Shown: piece after piece, positions 26,101 through 32,589 of the stretch | Layout: the number at the start of each line of letters is the position of its first letter | Numbering within the stretch: the stretch's first letter is position 1 | NCBI GenBank assembly: GCA_037039925.1 | Contig: JAXRKP010000370.1 | Span: forward strand, 175,001 to 239,000 | DNA length: 64,000 bases | DNA from: Doris montereyensis | Lineage: Eukaryota > Mollusca > Gastropoda > Nudibranchia > Dorididae | Direction of reading: 5' to 3' | Made by a program: the position numbers and the translations under genes | Notes under the pieces: model-generated | Seen by the model: the letters and a program-made list of their open reading frames with translations, nothing else | Told to the model about the DNA's origin: nothing | The model's database searches: none

Positions 26101-28334
26101 TAGCCTCTATAACAGCCTACTAATGTAGCCATTATGACAACTTATAAATGCAGTCTCTACAACAGCCTAGTAATGTAGTCTCTATAACAATCTACTAAAA
26201 TAATGTAGCTTTTATGACAGCCTATGAATGTTGTCTCAATGATAGCTTGTGAATGCAGTCTCTATGACATGATAGCCTATGAATGTAGTCTTTATGACAG
26301 GCTATGAATGTAGCCTTTATGACAGTCTATAAATGTTATCTCTATGACAGCCTGTGAATGTAGTCTTCATAACAGCCTATGAATGTAGTCTTTATGACAG
26401 GCTTTATGAATATAGTCTTTATGACAGCCTATGAATGTAGTCTTTGAATGTAGTCTTTATGACAGGCTATGAATGTAGTCTTTATGACAGGCTATGAATG
26501 TAGTCTTTATGACAGCCTATGAATATAGTCTTTATGACAGCCTAGTCTTTGAATATAGTCTTTATGACAGCCTATGAATGTAGTCTTTATGACAGCCTAT
26601 GAATATAGTCTTTATGACAGCCTATGAATGAATATAGTCTTTATAACATAATGTAGCCTATGAATATAGTCTTTATGACAGCCTATGAATGTAGTCTTTA
26701 TGACAGCCTTTATGAGGCTTTATGAAGCCTAAGTCTATAACACCCTATGAATGTAGCCTGTATGAATGAATGTCTTTATGACAGCCTATGAATGTAGTCT
26801 TTATGACAGCCTATGAATGTAGTTTTGACAGCCTATAATGTAGTCTTTATGACAGCCTATGAAGTCTTTATGACATCCTAGTGGAATGTAGTCTTTATGA
26901 CAGCCTATGAATGTAGTCTTTATGACAGGCTATGAATGTAGTCTTTATGACAGCCTATGAATGTAGTCTTTATGACAGCCTATGAATGTAGTCTTTATGA
27001 CAGCCTATGAATGTAGTTTTTATGACAACTTATGAATGTAGTCTTTATGACCTTCTGAATACTTAACCTTTATGACAACTAAGAATGTAACCTTTATGAC
27101 AACCCTAAGAATGTAATATATATATATGAGCCTATGTAATGTAGTCTATTATAACTATGAATGTAGTCTTTATGACAGCCTATGAATGTAGTCTTTATGA
27201 CAGGCTATGATGTAACCTTTATGACAGTCTCTTATGACAGCCTATGACAGCCTATGAATGTAGTCTTTATGACAGCCTATGAATGTAGTCTTTATGACAG
27301 CCTATGAATGTAGTCTTTATGACGACCTATGAATGTAGTCTTTATGACAGCCTAATGTAGTCTTTATGACAACCTATGAATGTAGTCTTTATTTGAATGT
27401 AGTCTTTATGACAGCCTATGAATATAGTCTTTATAACAGCCTATGAATGTAGTCTTTATGACAGGCTATGAATATAGTCTTTATGCTAGTCTTTTAGCCT
27501 ATGAATGCGTGAATGTAGTTTTTATTATATGAATATGACGTCTTTATGAAAGAAATGTGCATGAATGACTGCCTAAAAATTATTATGACAGCCTATGATG
27601 TCAGTTCCTGACAGCCTGAAAGTCTTTATGACGACCTTTCTTCAGAAAACCATGAATGGAACAAACTAAACCTATATTTAGAATCCTGGCTGTGGGTAGA
27701 TTATATGTGGAAAGTAGGCTTTATGACGACCATGAATGTAACCTTTATGACAGCCTAAGAATGTAACCTTTATGGGTCTAAGAAAAATACCAGAATGTAA
27801 CCTTTATCTAGTGTCTTGTAAGGGGATCAAAACAAACAAACAAACAAACAAACAAACAAACAAACCAGTGTGAAACGCTAGGCCTTGAATTTCTCTCTTT
27901 TGAATGATTCTTCTCGAACAGTGTAAAGAAAAATCATTCATGAATTTATTTCTTTAGACTTGATACAATCCTCATTTCTATTTTTGGTGAGGAATTCCTT
28001 TTTCAGTTCATTTTTTATTTCCATTGCTTGGAATGTCCTTTATAAACAGCCTATTGAATGTATCTTTAACAGCCTAAAATGTATTGCACTGTGTGTTTTG
28101 ATAGTTTGTGTGCTTGTCTTATTGGCCTACGAATTACCTCCGTTTCTGTCATTCGTCTCCGATGGGCCCTTCTGACGACTATGTCCGTGGAACCAAGTAT
28201 CTCTAGAACTCGAAACGTCCATGTATGGTTTCCTCTTGCCTGAGAACAATGTCAAGGACATCGTGACAGACACATGGGCGGGGCTTCGAACTCTCCCTCC
28301 CCAAATTGCGTTCAAAAAATCGTACAGGCCATAG
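7056..28334 (+). CDS. M14A zinc procarboxypeptidase gene (multi-exon, span)
   Basis: Metallocarboxypeptidases of family M14A are secreted zymogens that remove C-terminal residues from peptides, using one zinc ion. The gene is assembled from exons at 7056-7130, 10243-10379, 10979-11078, 13324-13427, 15569-15673, 19172-19285, 19786-19898, 24766-24971 and 28165-28334, plus a weak candidate at 25149-25240. Visible in order are the propeptide, a run of basic residues ending RRKRQ, zinc ligands His and Glu in IHGREW, NPDGYE, the substrate-binding Asn-Arg in LNRNF, the third ligand His in SLHSFGQ, SDDY and a YGFLLPE C-terminus. The Asp pair in SDDY corresponds to the pocket position that favours basic residues in B-type enzymes, so a B-like preference is possible but inferred. 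Exons 1, 2, 4, 7 and the last each need a one-base correction to stay in frame. No signal-peptide exon or promoter was recognised upstream. Family assignment is secure; substrate and activity are not. Confidence 0.9.
7135..7700. other. intron sequence, no element recognised
   Basis: First part of the intron after carboxypeptidase exon 1. Apart from T- and G-rich runs at 7250-7330, nothing is recognised. At about 7740-7765 a tRNA B-box-like ggttcaaaccc precedes the SINE pair. Confidence 0.4.
7866..8117 (-). mobile_element. SINE family 1, minus copy
   Basis: Contains tgtctccgatgggactagg and, at its right end, the reverse-oriented tRNA-like head with gggctcgaacccac. It lies head to tail with another copy at 8118. 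Confidence 0.85.
8118..8402 (-). mobile_element. SINE family 1, minus copy
   Basis: Starts again at a truncated body (taccctgtaaacagccaagg) and ends in actaccgagtcgcca. With the preceding copy it forms a direct tandem of SINEs, with no intervening unique DNA. Confidence 0.85.
8611..8851 (+). mobile_element. SINE family 1, plus copy
   Basis: Head gaggactcggtagtacaga, B-box-like region gggttccaaccccc, body up to gataaaaagg. The 3' tail is truncated. Confidence 0.8.
8940..10195. repeat. ~61-bp purine-rich minisatellite interrupted by a SINE
   Basis: Units contain aaaggggaaaagagctgaga and gacggaaaggaatagtg. The array runs 8940-9420 and 9846-10195. The gap holds a minus-strand SINE of family 1 (9508-9838). 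It ends shortly before carboxypeptidase exon 2. Confidence 0.9.
9508..9838 (-). mobile_element. SINE family 1, minus copy inside minisatellite
   Basis: Runs from tgattttactcacatccaca (reverse of the tail) to ggactactgaatccccggtc (reverse of the head). Repeat units of the ~61-bp array lie on both sides. Confidence 0.85.
10243..10379 (+). CDS. carboxypeptidase exon 2 (propeptide)
   Basis: The acceptor is ctctgcag. The first codons read LDPW and the rest reads EARTVNSTGDYLVSPDHF, then a stretch containing LHTWNLKHEELIADVS. This matches the family's propeptide layout (L-D-F-W-x-E-P ... V-x-P-x-x ... N-x-K-x-E-x-L-I). The two parts lie in different frames, one base apart, near 10255. The 3' end has GGGG, whereas tandem copies just downstream have GGG. 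With GGG the donor would be GG|gtacgc and the phase would fit exon 3, so one G may be surplus. The 3' half of this exon is the first unit of an 89-bp tandem array. Confidence 0.7.
10300..10870 (+). repeat. 89-bp tandem array seeded by carboxypeptidase exon 2
   Basis: The 3' half of exon 2 from catgacgtcgtaaac to gtatcagggg is followed by copies at 89-bp spacing: cgtgatgtcatagacac at 10401 and again at 10490, then increasingly diverged copies to about 10870. Each copy retains the exon words, including the gtatcaggg/gtacgc donor region in the first two. Later copies carry stops and are noncoding. Confidence 0.92.
10979..11078 (+). CDS. carboxypeptidase exon 3 (propeptide end, activation site)
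   Basis: Acceptor atttgcag, donor gtaagc; after one leftover base, 33 codons are open. The sequence starts FLNNQTLQ, then RSRRRKRQ, then AVITHDYFRYRYLHLEE. In this family the mature enzyme begins just before the first conserved helix (here Y-L-H-L-E-E). The basic run is therefore the activation site. R-R-K-R fits a furin/proprotein-convertase recognition pattern rather than a single tryptic residue, so activation in the secretory pathway is plausible (inference). Confidence 0.88.
11270..11820. repeat. ACAT/CCTA/CGTA tetranucleotide array
   Basis: Compound repeat built from cacacatacatacctacata and cgtacgtacg blocks. Frames on both strands (His/Thr-rich and Val/Cys-rich) are repeat artefacts. 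Confidence 0.95.
11935..12912. repeat. 64-bp minisatellite related to the tRNA-Met SINE tail
   Basis: About 14 units containing cataggaacaaagacgagac and aataacattaaataatatca. The word order (cccrtaggaacaaagacKagacacatacaa) matches the arm of the SINE at 48,705-48,750. A family 1 SINE starts directly at its right end. Confidence 0.9.
12915..13250 (+). mobile_element. SINE family 1, full-length plus copy
   Basis: Best copy of the family. The head is gatgactcggtagtccagaa with a canonical B box gggttcgagtccc; the body has tagtcccatcagagacgga and tgtgcacgttgaagatccc; the tail is ggatgtggttaaatcaaatc. Length about 335 bp. Confidence 0.9.
13324..13427 (+). CDS. carboxypeptidase exon 4 (start of catalytic domain)
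   Basis: Acceptor ccctcag, donor AAG|gtcagt. It reads IVQFLRHIRDKANDVHIQL and then GSAGRSFEGR, the usual G-R-S-x-E-G-R segment before the substrate strand. The length is 104 nt, although both neighbouring junctions require phase 0. Past GRSFEGR the expected ...TPYVK appears only after shifting by one base, so one base is missing around 13408-13412. A degenerate tandem array begins directly after the donor. Confidence 0.88.
13428..14110. repeat. ~120-bp degenerate tandem array starting at the exon 4 donor
   Basis: Units contain ttagttagtcggaacgttag, tagctatttattggtgtcga and cagaaacgtaaagcagaat. The first unit overlaps the exon 4/intron boundary (gtcgatagaaatgcatacc...cttagttagt). CCTT and CTTC runs follow to about 14210. 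Confidence 0.85.
14212..14960 (-). repeat. 74-bp tandem array of a SINE family 2 tail
   Basis: About ten units with catagagccggacttatc, cggtttctatagcgtgaagt and ttccttcaatgccattacgg. These words form the 3' end of SINE family 2, and the array passes directly into one such SINE on the minus strand. Confidence 0.93.
14900..15175 (-). mobile_element. SINE family 2, minus copy
   Basis: Read on the minus strand: a head with gatggtcgagtgattaggct, a B box ggttcgaattc, then agcaaagctaggctcg, a body with cacatgtgcaaatgggtaca and the tail ctatagaaaccaggatacg. The head resembles a class II tRNA (Ser/Leu-like gtcgagtgg-ttaaggc). Other copies: 21128-24690 (interrupted), 46000-46310 and 54673-54973. Confidence 0.88.
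15569..15673 (+). CDS. carboxypeptidase exon 5 (zinc motif HxxE)
   Basis: Acceptor ccattcag, donor gtaagt; 35 codons with an intact frame. After ISSEPSKKKPILFIDAG comes IHGREWISPA, the M14 signature. The His and Glu three residues apart are the first two zinc ligands (His69 and Glu72 in bovine CPA numbering). Bovine-type enzymes have Ala where this has Gly, a common substitution. This exon alone fixes the family. Confidence 0.95.
15960..16110. repeat. two diverged direct copies related to the 51-bp satellite
   Basis: gactgttgataaagttttga and caactgttgataaaattttg, each followed by taaaaagcaataaaactgca. They share the core of the satellite at 16,810. Confidence 0.75.
16300..16500. repeat. ~47-bp pyrimidine-rich tandem repeat
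   Basis: About four copies of tctattccatcttctttctt with ttatcttttgtcaa. Confidence 0.9.
16810..18690. repeat. 51-bp satellite in carboxypeptidase intron 5
   Basis: More than 30 copies of gtattcaggcaactgttgat-aaagttttaacacg-tttagtaaagaagcttc. The unit is a multiple of three, so 17-residue repeat frames appear on both strands; they are not genes. Copies right of 18,290 are diverged and shorter (ctgttgatcaagttttgaat). Confidence 0.97.
18690..18840. repeat. direct duplicate of 19,456-19,645
   Basis: cgtaaaataagtgtatttag, then cgttggaaaat and aatcaagtttatc recur, slightly changed, around 19,509, 19,575 and 19,632. The satellite array runs into this copy, so 19,456-19,535 may be its founder. 18,840-19,170 is otherwise unremarkable intron. 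Confidence 0.7.
19172..19285 (+). CDS. carboxypeptidase exon 6 (NPDGYE segment)
   Basis: Acceptor cattccag, donor GAG|gtaacc; 38 codons with an intact frame. It contains LLDKFDWLIVPVVNPDGYEF, where V-x-N-P-D-G-Y-E is a hallmark of M14A enzymes. The 3' half of this exon together with about 150 bp of the following intron is duplicated, in damaged form, at about 20418-20640. Confidence 0.95.
19786..19898 (+). CDS. carboxypeptidase exon 7 (substrate-binding arginine)
   Basis: Acceptor gttgtag, donor T|gtaaga. It starts VVNRLWRKSRNPHYSKEQRC and continues, one base shifted, as IGVDLNRNFGFAWNDNP. The W-R-K-x-R and L-N-R-N motifs carry the arginines that bind substrate and polarise the carbonyl (Arg127 and Asn144/Arg145 in bovine numbering). 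The 113-nt length is one more than the phase allows, and removing one T after AGATGC restores the expected R-C-I-G-V-D-L-N-R-N-F. Confidence 0.92.
20040..20420. repeat. CT microsatellite with CCTCC variants
   Basis: Long CT tracts interrupted by TTT, CCCTCC and short unique words. It leads directly into the damaged copy of exon 6. Confidence 0.95.
20418..20640 (+). pseudogene. damaged duplicate of carboxypeptidase exon 6 and its donor flank
   Basis: The stretch gttgttaaccctgatgga repeats exon 6 but then reads TAG instead of TAC, giving a stop. The following intron sequence of exon 6 (gtctgcctgtttgttcat, gtgtctttctgtaagagg and ctgtctgtctgtatctgt) recurs in the same order, with CT-rich bits and other short segments in between. 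The donor gtaacc is lost. It sits directly after a CT microsatellite and is not expected to be spliced in. Confidence 0.8.
20645..21120. other. intron, no element recognised
   Basis: AT-rich sequence between the exon 6 duplicate and the SINE/LINE nest. A short stretch aaaaaatcaatcataat also occurs at about 19,688, so part of it belongs to the same duplication. Confidence 0.4.
21128..24690 (-). mobile_element. SINE family 2 split by a LINE
   Basis: The tail part (acagccggaatctatcccgg ... gcgtgaagcggaaca) lies at 21128-21191. The body and head (acgctaatctgtcgcaagtt ... atgattcgaacccagg) lie at 24478-24690. Joined, they form one SINE in the same orientation as that at 14,900. Confidence 0.88.
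21192..24466 (+). mobile_element. APE-type non-LTR retrotransposon, near full length, frames broken
   Basis: It is flanked by the duplication gaagcggaaca (21181-21191 and 24467-24477). The 5' region (21,194-21,540) has about three ~65-bp repeats containing ggctaagggagttaaccctg. The endonuclease shows GTWNVR (about 21,620), DLNARVGNN (about 22,023) and SDHHLV (about 22,287). The reverse transcriptase shows APGADQVYPKM (about 22,998), SGFRQGRSVQDH, RQGCILSPL and FADD (23,678-23,689). A C-terminal part has LLYGNETWTL and LKWFGHVNRMN. The 3' end has (GAAA)n. Many frameshifts and stops interrupt the coding region, so this copy is dead or the sequence carries indel errors. Clade not assigned. Confidence 0.92.
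24766..24971 (+). CDS. carboxypeptidase exon 8 (third zinc ligand)
   Basis: Acceptor ggtcacag, donor CTG|gtgagt; after two leftover bases 68 codons are open. It reads FGGSSDPCSGTYSGPYSFSE, then PETRNLRNLL, then GYVSLHSFGQFFLYPWGF. G-x-S-x-x-P-C-S-x-x-Y-x-G-P is diagnostic, and the His of S-L-H-S is the third zinc ligand (His196). The position after H-S is Phe where vertebrate enzymes have Tyr198. The exon lies just after the SINE and LINE insertions of the preceding intron. Confidence 0.95.
25149..25240 (+). CDS. possible carboxypeptidase penultimate exon (weak)
   Basis: One exon of roughly 30-40 codons is expected between the preceding exon and the C-terminal one. After the acceptor-like atctccag the sequence reads YSNKARSVHS in phase. 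A shifted frame gives NNVKAVLSRACYGV, vaguely like the helix and Y-G-x-x-Y segment expected here. There is no clear donor, and the catalytic-site tyrosine region is not recognisable. This is a candidate only, and the true exon may have been lost or overrun by the adjoining 25-bp satellite. Confidence 0.25.
25420..27830. repeat. 25-bp satellite with 50-bp dimers at its left side
   Basis: The unit is tgaatgtagtctttatgaca + gccta. At 25,550-26,230 two monomer types alternate (aatgcagtctctataacagc and aatgtagcctttatgacagc), giving a dimer of about 50 bp; to the right mainly one type remains. Past 27,500 unrelated words appear between monomers. Confidence 0.95.
28165..28334 (+). CDS. carboxypeptidase last exon (C-terminus, stop)
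   Basis: The frame reads GPSDDYVRGTKY and then, one base shifted at 28200/28201, LELETSMYGFLLPENNVKD, ending in a segment with DTWAGLRTLPPQIAF and a TAG at 28332-28334. S-D-D-[WY] ... E-L ... Y-G-F-L-L-P-E is the classic C-terminal layout, and the Glu of the E-L pair would be the catalytic base (Glu270). The usual E-L-R-D-T reads E-L-E-T here, one codon shorter, so this site is either altered or damaged by sequence error. The 5' boundary is uncertain because no convincing AG acceptor lies just upstream. The 25-bp satellite ends a few hundred bases before it. Confidence 0.8.
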
Positions 28335-28439
28335 GGAATTTCTCCAATCATTTTCTCTTCTCTTATTTTCTTTCTTTTCTTAATGAATGAGAACGAACGA
28401 AATTACCTCTTTCGTTTGAGTTAAGTCTACGGCGTACGT

Positions 28440-28700
28440 ATTATATTATGACGTCAGAAATGTGCTGACTGCCTTATTGGATGTCGGTTCACTGTGAAAA
28501 TAAGCTTTCTTCCGAAAACATCAGACAAACTAAACCTATATTTAGAATCCTGGCTGTGGGTAGATTGTGGAAAGAGGGGGGTCAAATACCAGATCTAGTG
28601 TCTTGTAAGGGGACTAGATCTGGTCTTTCTATTTCCATTGCTTGGAATGTCCTGTCCAATGTATCTTTAACTGCACTCACCTCCGTTCGTCACTACTAGA
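28440..28700. repeat. unique-looking segment also present, interleaved, at 27,530-28,080
   Basis: Words in order: tatgacgtca, gaaatgtgc, gactgcct, cagaaaac/cgaaaac, caaactaaacctatatttag, aatcctggctgtgggtagat, taccaga, ctagtgtcttgtaagggga and ttccattgcttggaatgtcc. All occur also at 27,530-28,080, separated there by satellite words. No gene is recognised. Confidence 0.8.
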
Positions 28701-28704
28701 TCTG

Positions 28705-29690
28705 GTGTAGCCTTTATTTAAGCCTATTCATGGTTGATTTTTTCTATACGGCGAATCTACCTGGACCAAAGGGAAGTGGGCTTATTTTACTCGGGGGGAG
28801 GGGTATCAAGTTACTTATCCATCGTCTTACTATTGATCTGTGTATGTGCGTGTACTTGAGTTATTGGTTCATTGTTCTTTCCAGTAGCGGCCATTTCACT
28901 TTTCAACCTGTCGGGCATAAACCTACGACCTTTTTGGCTGAGACTGAGAGGATGCGTATATCTCTCTCTTTTCCCTGAAGATATTATACTGTTTAACCCA
29001 GCTACGGAAATTCCTAAACTGTCGTTATTTGTTGAAATTCACGAAATTATGCAAAGCTTGCATGCCTAGTGTCTTGCAGAACAAACAAAACAAACAAACA
29101 AACCCCCCCTTTTCTCCTCCACCCACCCACCCCCCCATACATCTAAAAATATATCCAGTTGTTGGAGTTTTCTGGATTCTGACTATTAACAGAATAGAAC
29201 CAAAGCCTAAGGTACAACAGTGAGTAAAACAACCAACAAGGGTCATATGCCACACTATTGCATTCACATAGTATGGTCTTTGATGGAACAACACAACGAG
29301 ATGTGTACATGATTTACTAATTTATGTGCATTTTAATTTATTAAGCGAGTCCGTAGATGCAAATACTGGTGATTCATACATTGTATACATGTTCATACAC
29401 TGAGATACATTCCAAATACGTACCCAAAACAATACGTAGATGTATGAAATGTTGATGCAAATTGTATACATGTTTTTTTTTCTCAAATTGAAAGTTACTG
29501 ATTTTGGATATTTATGCTAGGAATCACAAAGCATCAACTTTTAATTGTTGTAAAACTTCAAACTTGATATTATATCATAGTTGTTACACTACCATATCGC
29601 TTTGTATCTGATCAAAGTACAGTGTTCAAATCGGAATGATTATTTATTCTGTAACACATGCCTCGGATAGTTCTTTTGTTAGCTTGGGGT
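28705..29690. other. no gene recognised
   Basis: Downstream of the carboxypeptidase stop. It holds a short AAAC/poly-C patch at 29,080-29,130 and ordinary AT-rich sequence. Short frames here lack family motifs. Confidence 0.4.
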
Positions 29691-30450
29691 TTTTTGTTGT
29701 TTTGTTTTGTTTGTTTTATTGTTTTTGTTAGGGTTTTTGTAGTTCATTGTTTGTTTTTTGTTGAGGGTTGTTTTGGGGGTTTTTTTTATTGGGGGTGTTG
29801 TTTGTTGGGTTTTTTTTTGTTGTGAGGTGTTTTTGTGTTTTTTGTTGAGGTTTGTTTTCGTGTTTTTGTATGTTGTGAGAGAGGGTGTAGGAAGGGGGGG
29901 GTGGGTGTGGTGTGTTTGACTTAGCTTCTTCGTCTTTTGTTTTCGGCAAATGGAGTTAAAGAGGAAGGGGGGGGGCGTGTACTGGACCTTTGTTATGTTA
30001 TGTTTTTTTGTGTTCTAGTTCGGGGATTATTTAATAGCTTGGGATTTTATCTGTGGGATAGGATTTAATGTTGGGGTTTGTTTTGGGGTGTCTTTGTGGA
30101 TTGTGTTATGTTATTGTTTAATGTGTTTAGTTTGTTTGTTATGTTTGATGTTGTGTTTGTGTTGTTGGTTTGTTTGTTGTTGTAGTTGGGGTTGGGTTTG
30201 TTTTGTTTTTTTGTTTTTTTGTTTTTTTTTCTTTGGAGGGATGGTTATCGTTTTATTCTTAATGTTGGTTTTGTTGTTTTATTTGTCTCTTGGGAGAGAG
30301 GGAGGGGATGGGGATGGGAGGGGGGAGGCATATGGCTCATTATCTTCTTTTTTTTTATTATTCGTATATTTTGGGGGAAGGGTGGAGGGGAGTTGTTGCT
30401 GATTTAGTAGGTCTTTTTTGGGGGGTGGGGGGGAATTGAATGGAGGAAAA
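29690..30450 (+). repeat. G+T-only low-complexity tract
   Basis: Long stretches almost devoid of A and C on this strand (ttgttttgtttgttttattg, gggggttttttttattgggg and so on). Runs of three or more G separated by short T-rich loops are frequent. Trp/Phe/Leu-rich frames here are artefacts. Confidence 0.9.
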
Positions 30451-30719
30451 AATTATACAAAACGAGAGTTGAAACGATATGGTATTAGATATTGTTGTGA
30501 TAATTTGATTGTATTGTTGGTGATATTTCCCTACACATTGCTTTCATTGCTGTATGAAGACGGACGAGCTCTATAAATCATGTTTCTCATATTTTCATTG
30601 TAGTTGGGTTGTTTTTTTCTCTCTTCTTGTTACCTATTATAATATCTATTGAAATTTAGCAGTCTCGGGTGCCTCTTCTGCTTTGTGTTTTTGTTTTCTT
30701 ATTTTCTACTATCAAGACT

Positions 30720-31330
30720 TAGATTCTTCCAGGAATCAAGATCTCGATCAAGAAAATATATACGTGTAAATCTGGAATCAGGAATCTAACAGACTGCTAA
30801 ATCTAGATCTATCTAAATTTAGATTCAGTTTCGTTTCGGTTAAATGCAAGATCTAAGATCGACTGCACTAGATGTAGATGCTGTTTTAATGTATATCATT
30901 ATCTAGATTTAGATTATAGATCTAGATTATAGATCGAGAGTTTGAAATGAACAATAAGATCTCTATCTAGGTTACGTCTAGCGTAATGAATGGACTGGTT
31001 ACACTAGAGAATGTTCAAAGCCGCCCTCGGAAACGATTCTAGATGCAAAGGTTGAAATGAACAATAAGATCTCTAGTTCGTAATGAATGGGCTGGTCACA
31101 CTAGTGAATGAATGGATCTAGAGGTTGAAATGTAAGATCTCTATCTAGCGTAATGAATGGGCTGTTCACTAGAGAATGTTCAAAGACGCCCTGGGGAAAG
31201 GTTCTAGATCTAGATGTTGAAATGAACAATAAGATCTCTATCTAGCGTAATGAATGGACTGGTTACACTAGAGAATGTTCAAAGCCGCCCTGGGAAAAGA
31301 TGTAGATCTACATAGCTATAGCCCGTTCGG
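30720..31330. repeat. ~95-105-bp degenerate tandem repeat
   Basis: About four copies containing aacaataagatctctatcta, gcgtaatgaatggactggtt and actagagaatgttcaaagc. It is preceded by a stretch rich in agatctagat. Confidence 0.8.
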
Positions 31331-31676
31331 AAATGTCTGTCCGCGGTTTTTAGTTAATTTCTCCAAAAATTACCTGTTACATCATTATGAATCTTTGCAT
31401 GCAGTCTTATATTGTCAATGACGTAAGAAATATTTTTTCATGAATTCTATCAAGCCAGTCTTTTTTTTTCTAAAGGGGCGAATTCCTTTGATCTTTACAC
31501 CACGATATGAAACAGTTATCAATCTCTGAATTTTAGAATCTATAGTATATAATAGTAATGTAAAAATACACAAGCTTTTAGCAGAATCAGGGGCGACACG
31601 GCCAGTCTTGGGTGTGGGGGGGGGGTATTGGTTTTCTTGTGGTACGCAGAGGTTCATTTTGAGCATATTTCTAATG

Positions 31677-32348
31677 CAGGGGTTCTTAAATTGGGACGGG
31701 GAGGGGGTAAGTGGTTGTGGATGCTTCATAAGGGGGGGGTACGCAAAGGTTGGGCGAGGTAGACCTAACCAAAGACATTCCTCGAACTTGGTCTCGGCAA
31801 GTCTCAATGAGAATAAAATTGCTTAGACTCAAGAACTCCAATGTCAAACCACGACTAGGCAACCCAAACCACAAGAAACGGCAATTCATCGCAAATCTAG
31901 GTCACCGACCAACTGGTCACACGTGCGCTGGCCGAAATAAGAAACTGTCGTAAGGGGGGGGGGGGGCGTGGTGAGAGACAGGAATGGGGTGGACTTGAAG
32001 GTGCGGTGTCGCCAAAAAGTGACTGTTGATGAAATTGGTGATGATGTGGGCTTAGGGCTTAGAATCTAAGTCTTTTAAGAAAAAATGAGGAACGTCGTTG
32101 AGGAAAACTTTCAACAATCGTTATGTGCTGAAGTAGTGGACTGGAAGCATTCTTCGAAAATCGCTCACATGACCGCTAGGGCGAAGAAACGTCACAGTAT
32201 TGGCGAGGCATTGATCAAACCGTGCATGCTAAAAGTAAAAGCAGGTAGTTTTATGTTTGGGGAGCTGAAAAGCAAAAAGCTAGCGAAGGTTCATTTCTTC
32301 AATTCTACGATGAAAACACGCATCGATGAACTCGCAGAGAATATCTAA
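31677..32348 (+). mobile_element. hAT (ZBED/FAM200-like) transposon remnant
   Basis: At 31677 caggggttcttaaattggga resembles the terminal repeat of Charlie-type hAT elements. At 32085-32348 a frame of 87 residues reads ...KIAHMTARAKKRHSIGEALI, KPCMLK and ends STMKTRIDELAENI. This pattern (A-K-x-x-K-x-H-x-I-G-E-x-L-I-x-P ... T-x-x-R-I-D-x-[ML]-[AS]-E-x-I) is that of ZBED5/FAM200-like hAT-derived transposases before the catalytic region. The zinc-finger part and most of the catalytic domain are absent, and no matching right end was found. Confidence 0.65.
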
Positions 32349-32449
32349 GTGCAAGTTATCGAAAAGATATTCTGTGCATCACATTGTTATTCCATTCAAT
32401 GAGACAACTGAATGTTTCCCAATGACAGCCATGAGTGCAGTCTCTATGA

Positions 32450-32585
32450 CCAAGATTCAAATTTGAAGATGCTCCTAATCACCTTGATTCAAATTTGAAG
32501 ATGTTCCTAATCACCTTGAGTCAAATTTGAAGATGTTCCTAATCATCTTGATTCAAATTTGAAGATGCTCCTAATCACCATCTGG
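32450..32585. repeat. 32-bp tandem repeat
   Basis: Four near-identical copies of gattcaaatttgaagatgtt-cctaatcacctt. Confidence 0.93.
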
Positions 32586-32589
32586 ATCC

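Noticed and set aside
28150..28166. SINE family 1 fragment (gtctccgatggg) abutting the last carboxypeptidase exon
   Set aside because: Only 12-13 matching bases; too short to separate from chance, though it would explain the absent acceptor.
7056..28334. Calling the carboxypeptidase a pseudogene
   Set aside because: Frame breaks are single bases, motifs on both sides remain conserved, and the neighbouring ANO10 shows the same error type, so sequencing error is more likely.
29720..29740. Telomere-like gttagggttttt
   Set aside because: Occurs once within a G/T-rich tract; no TTAGGG tandem.
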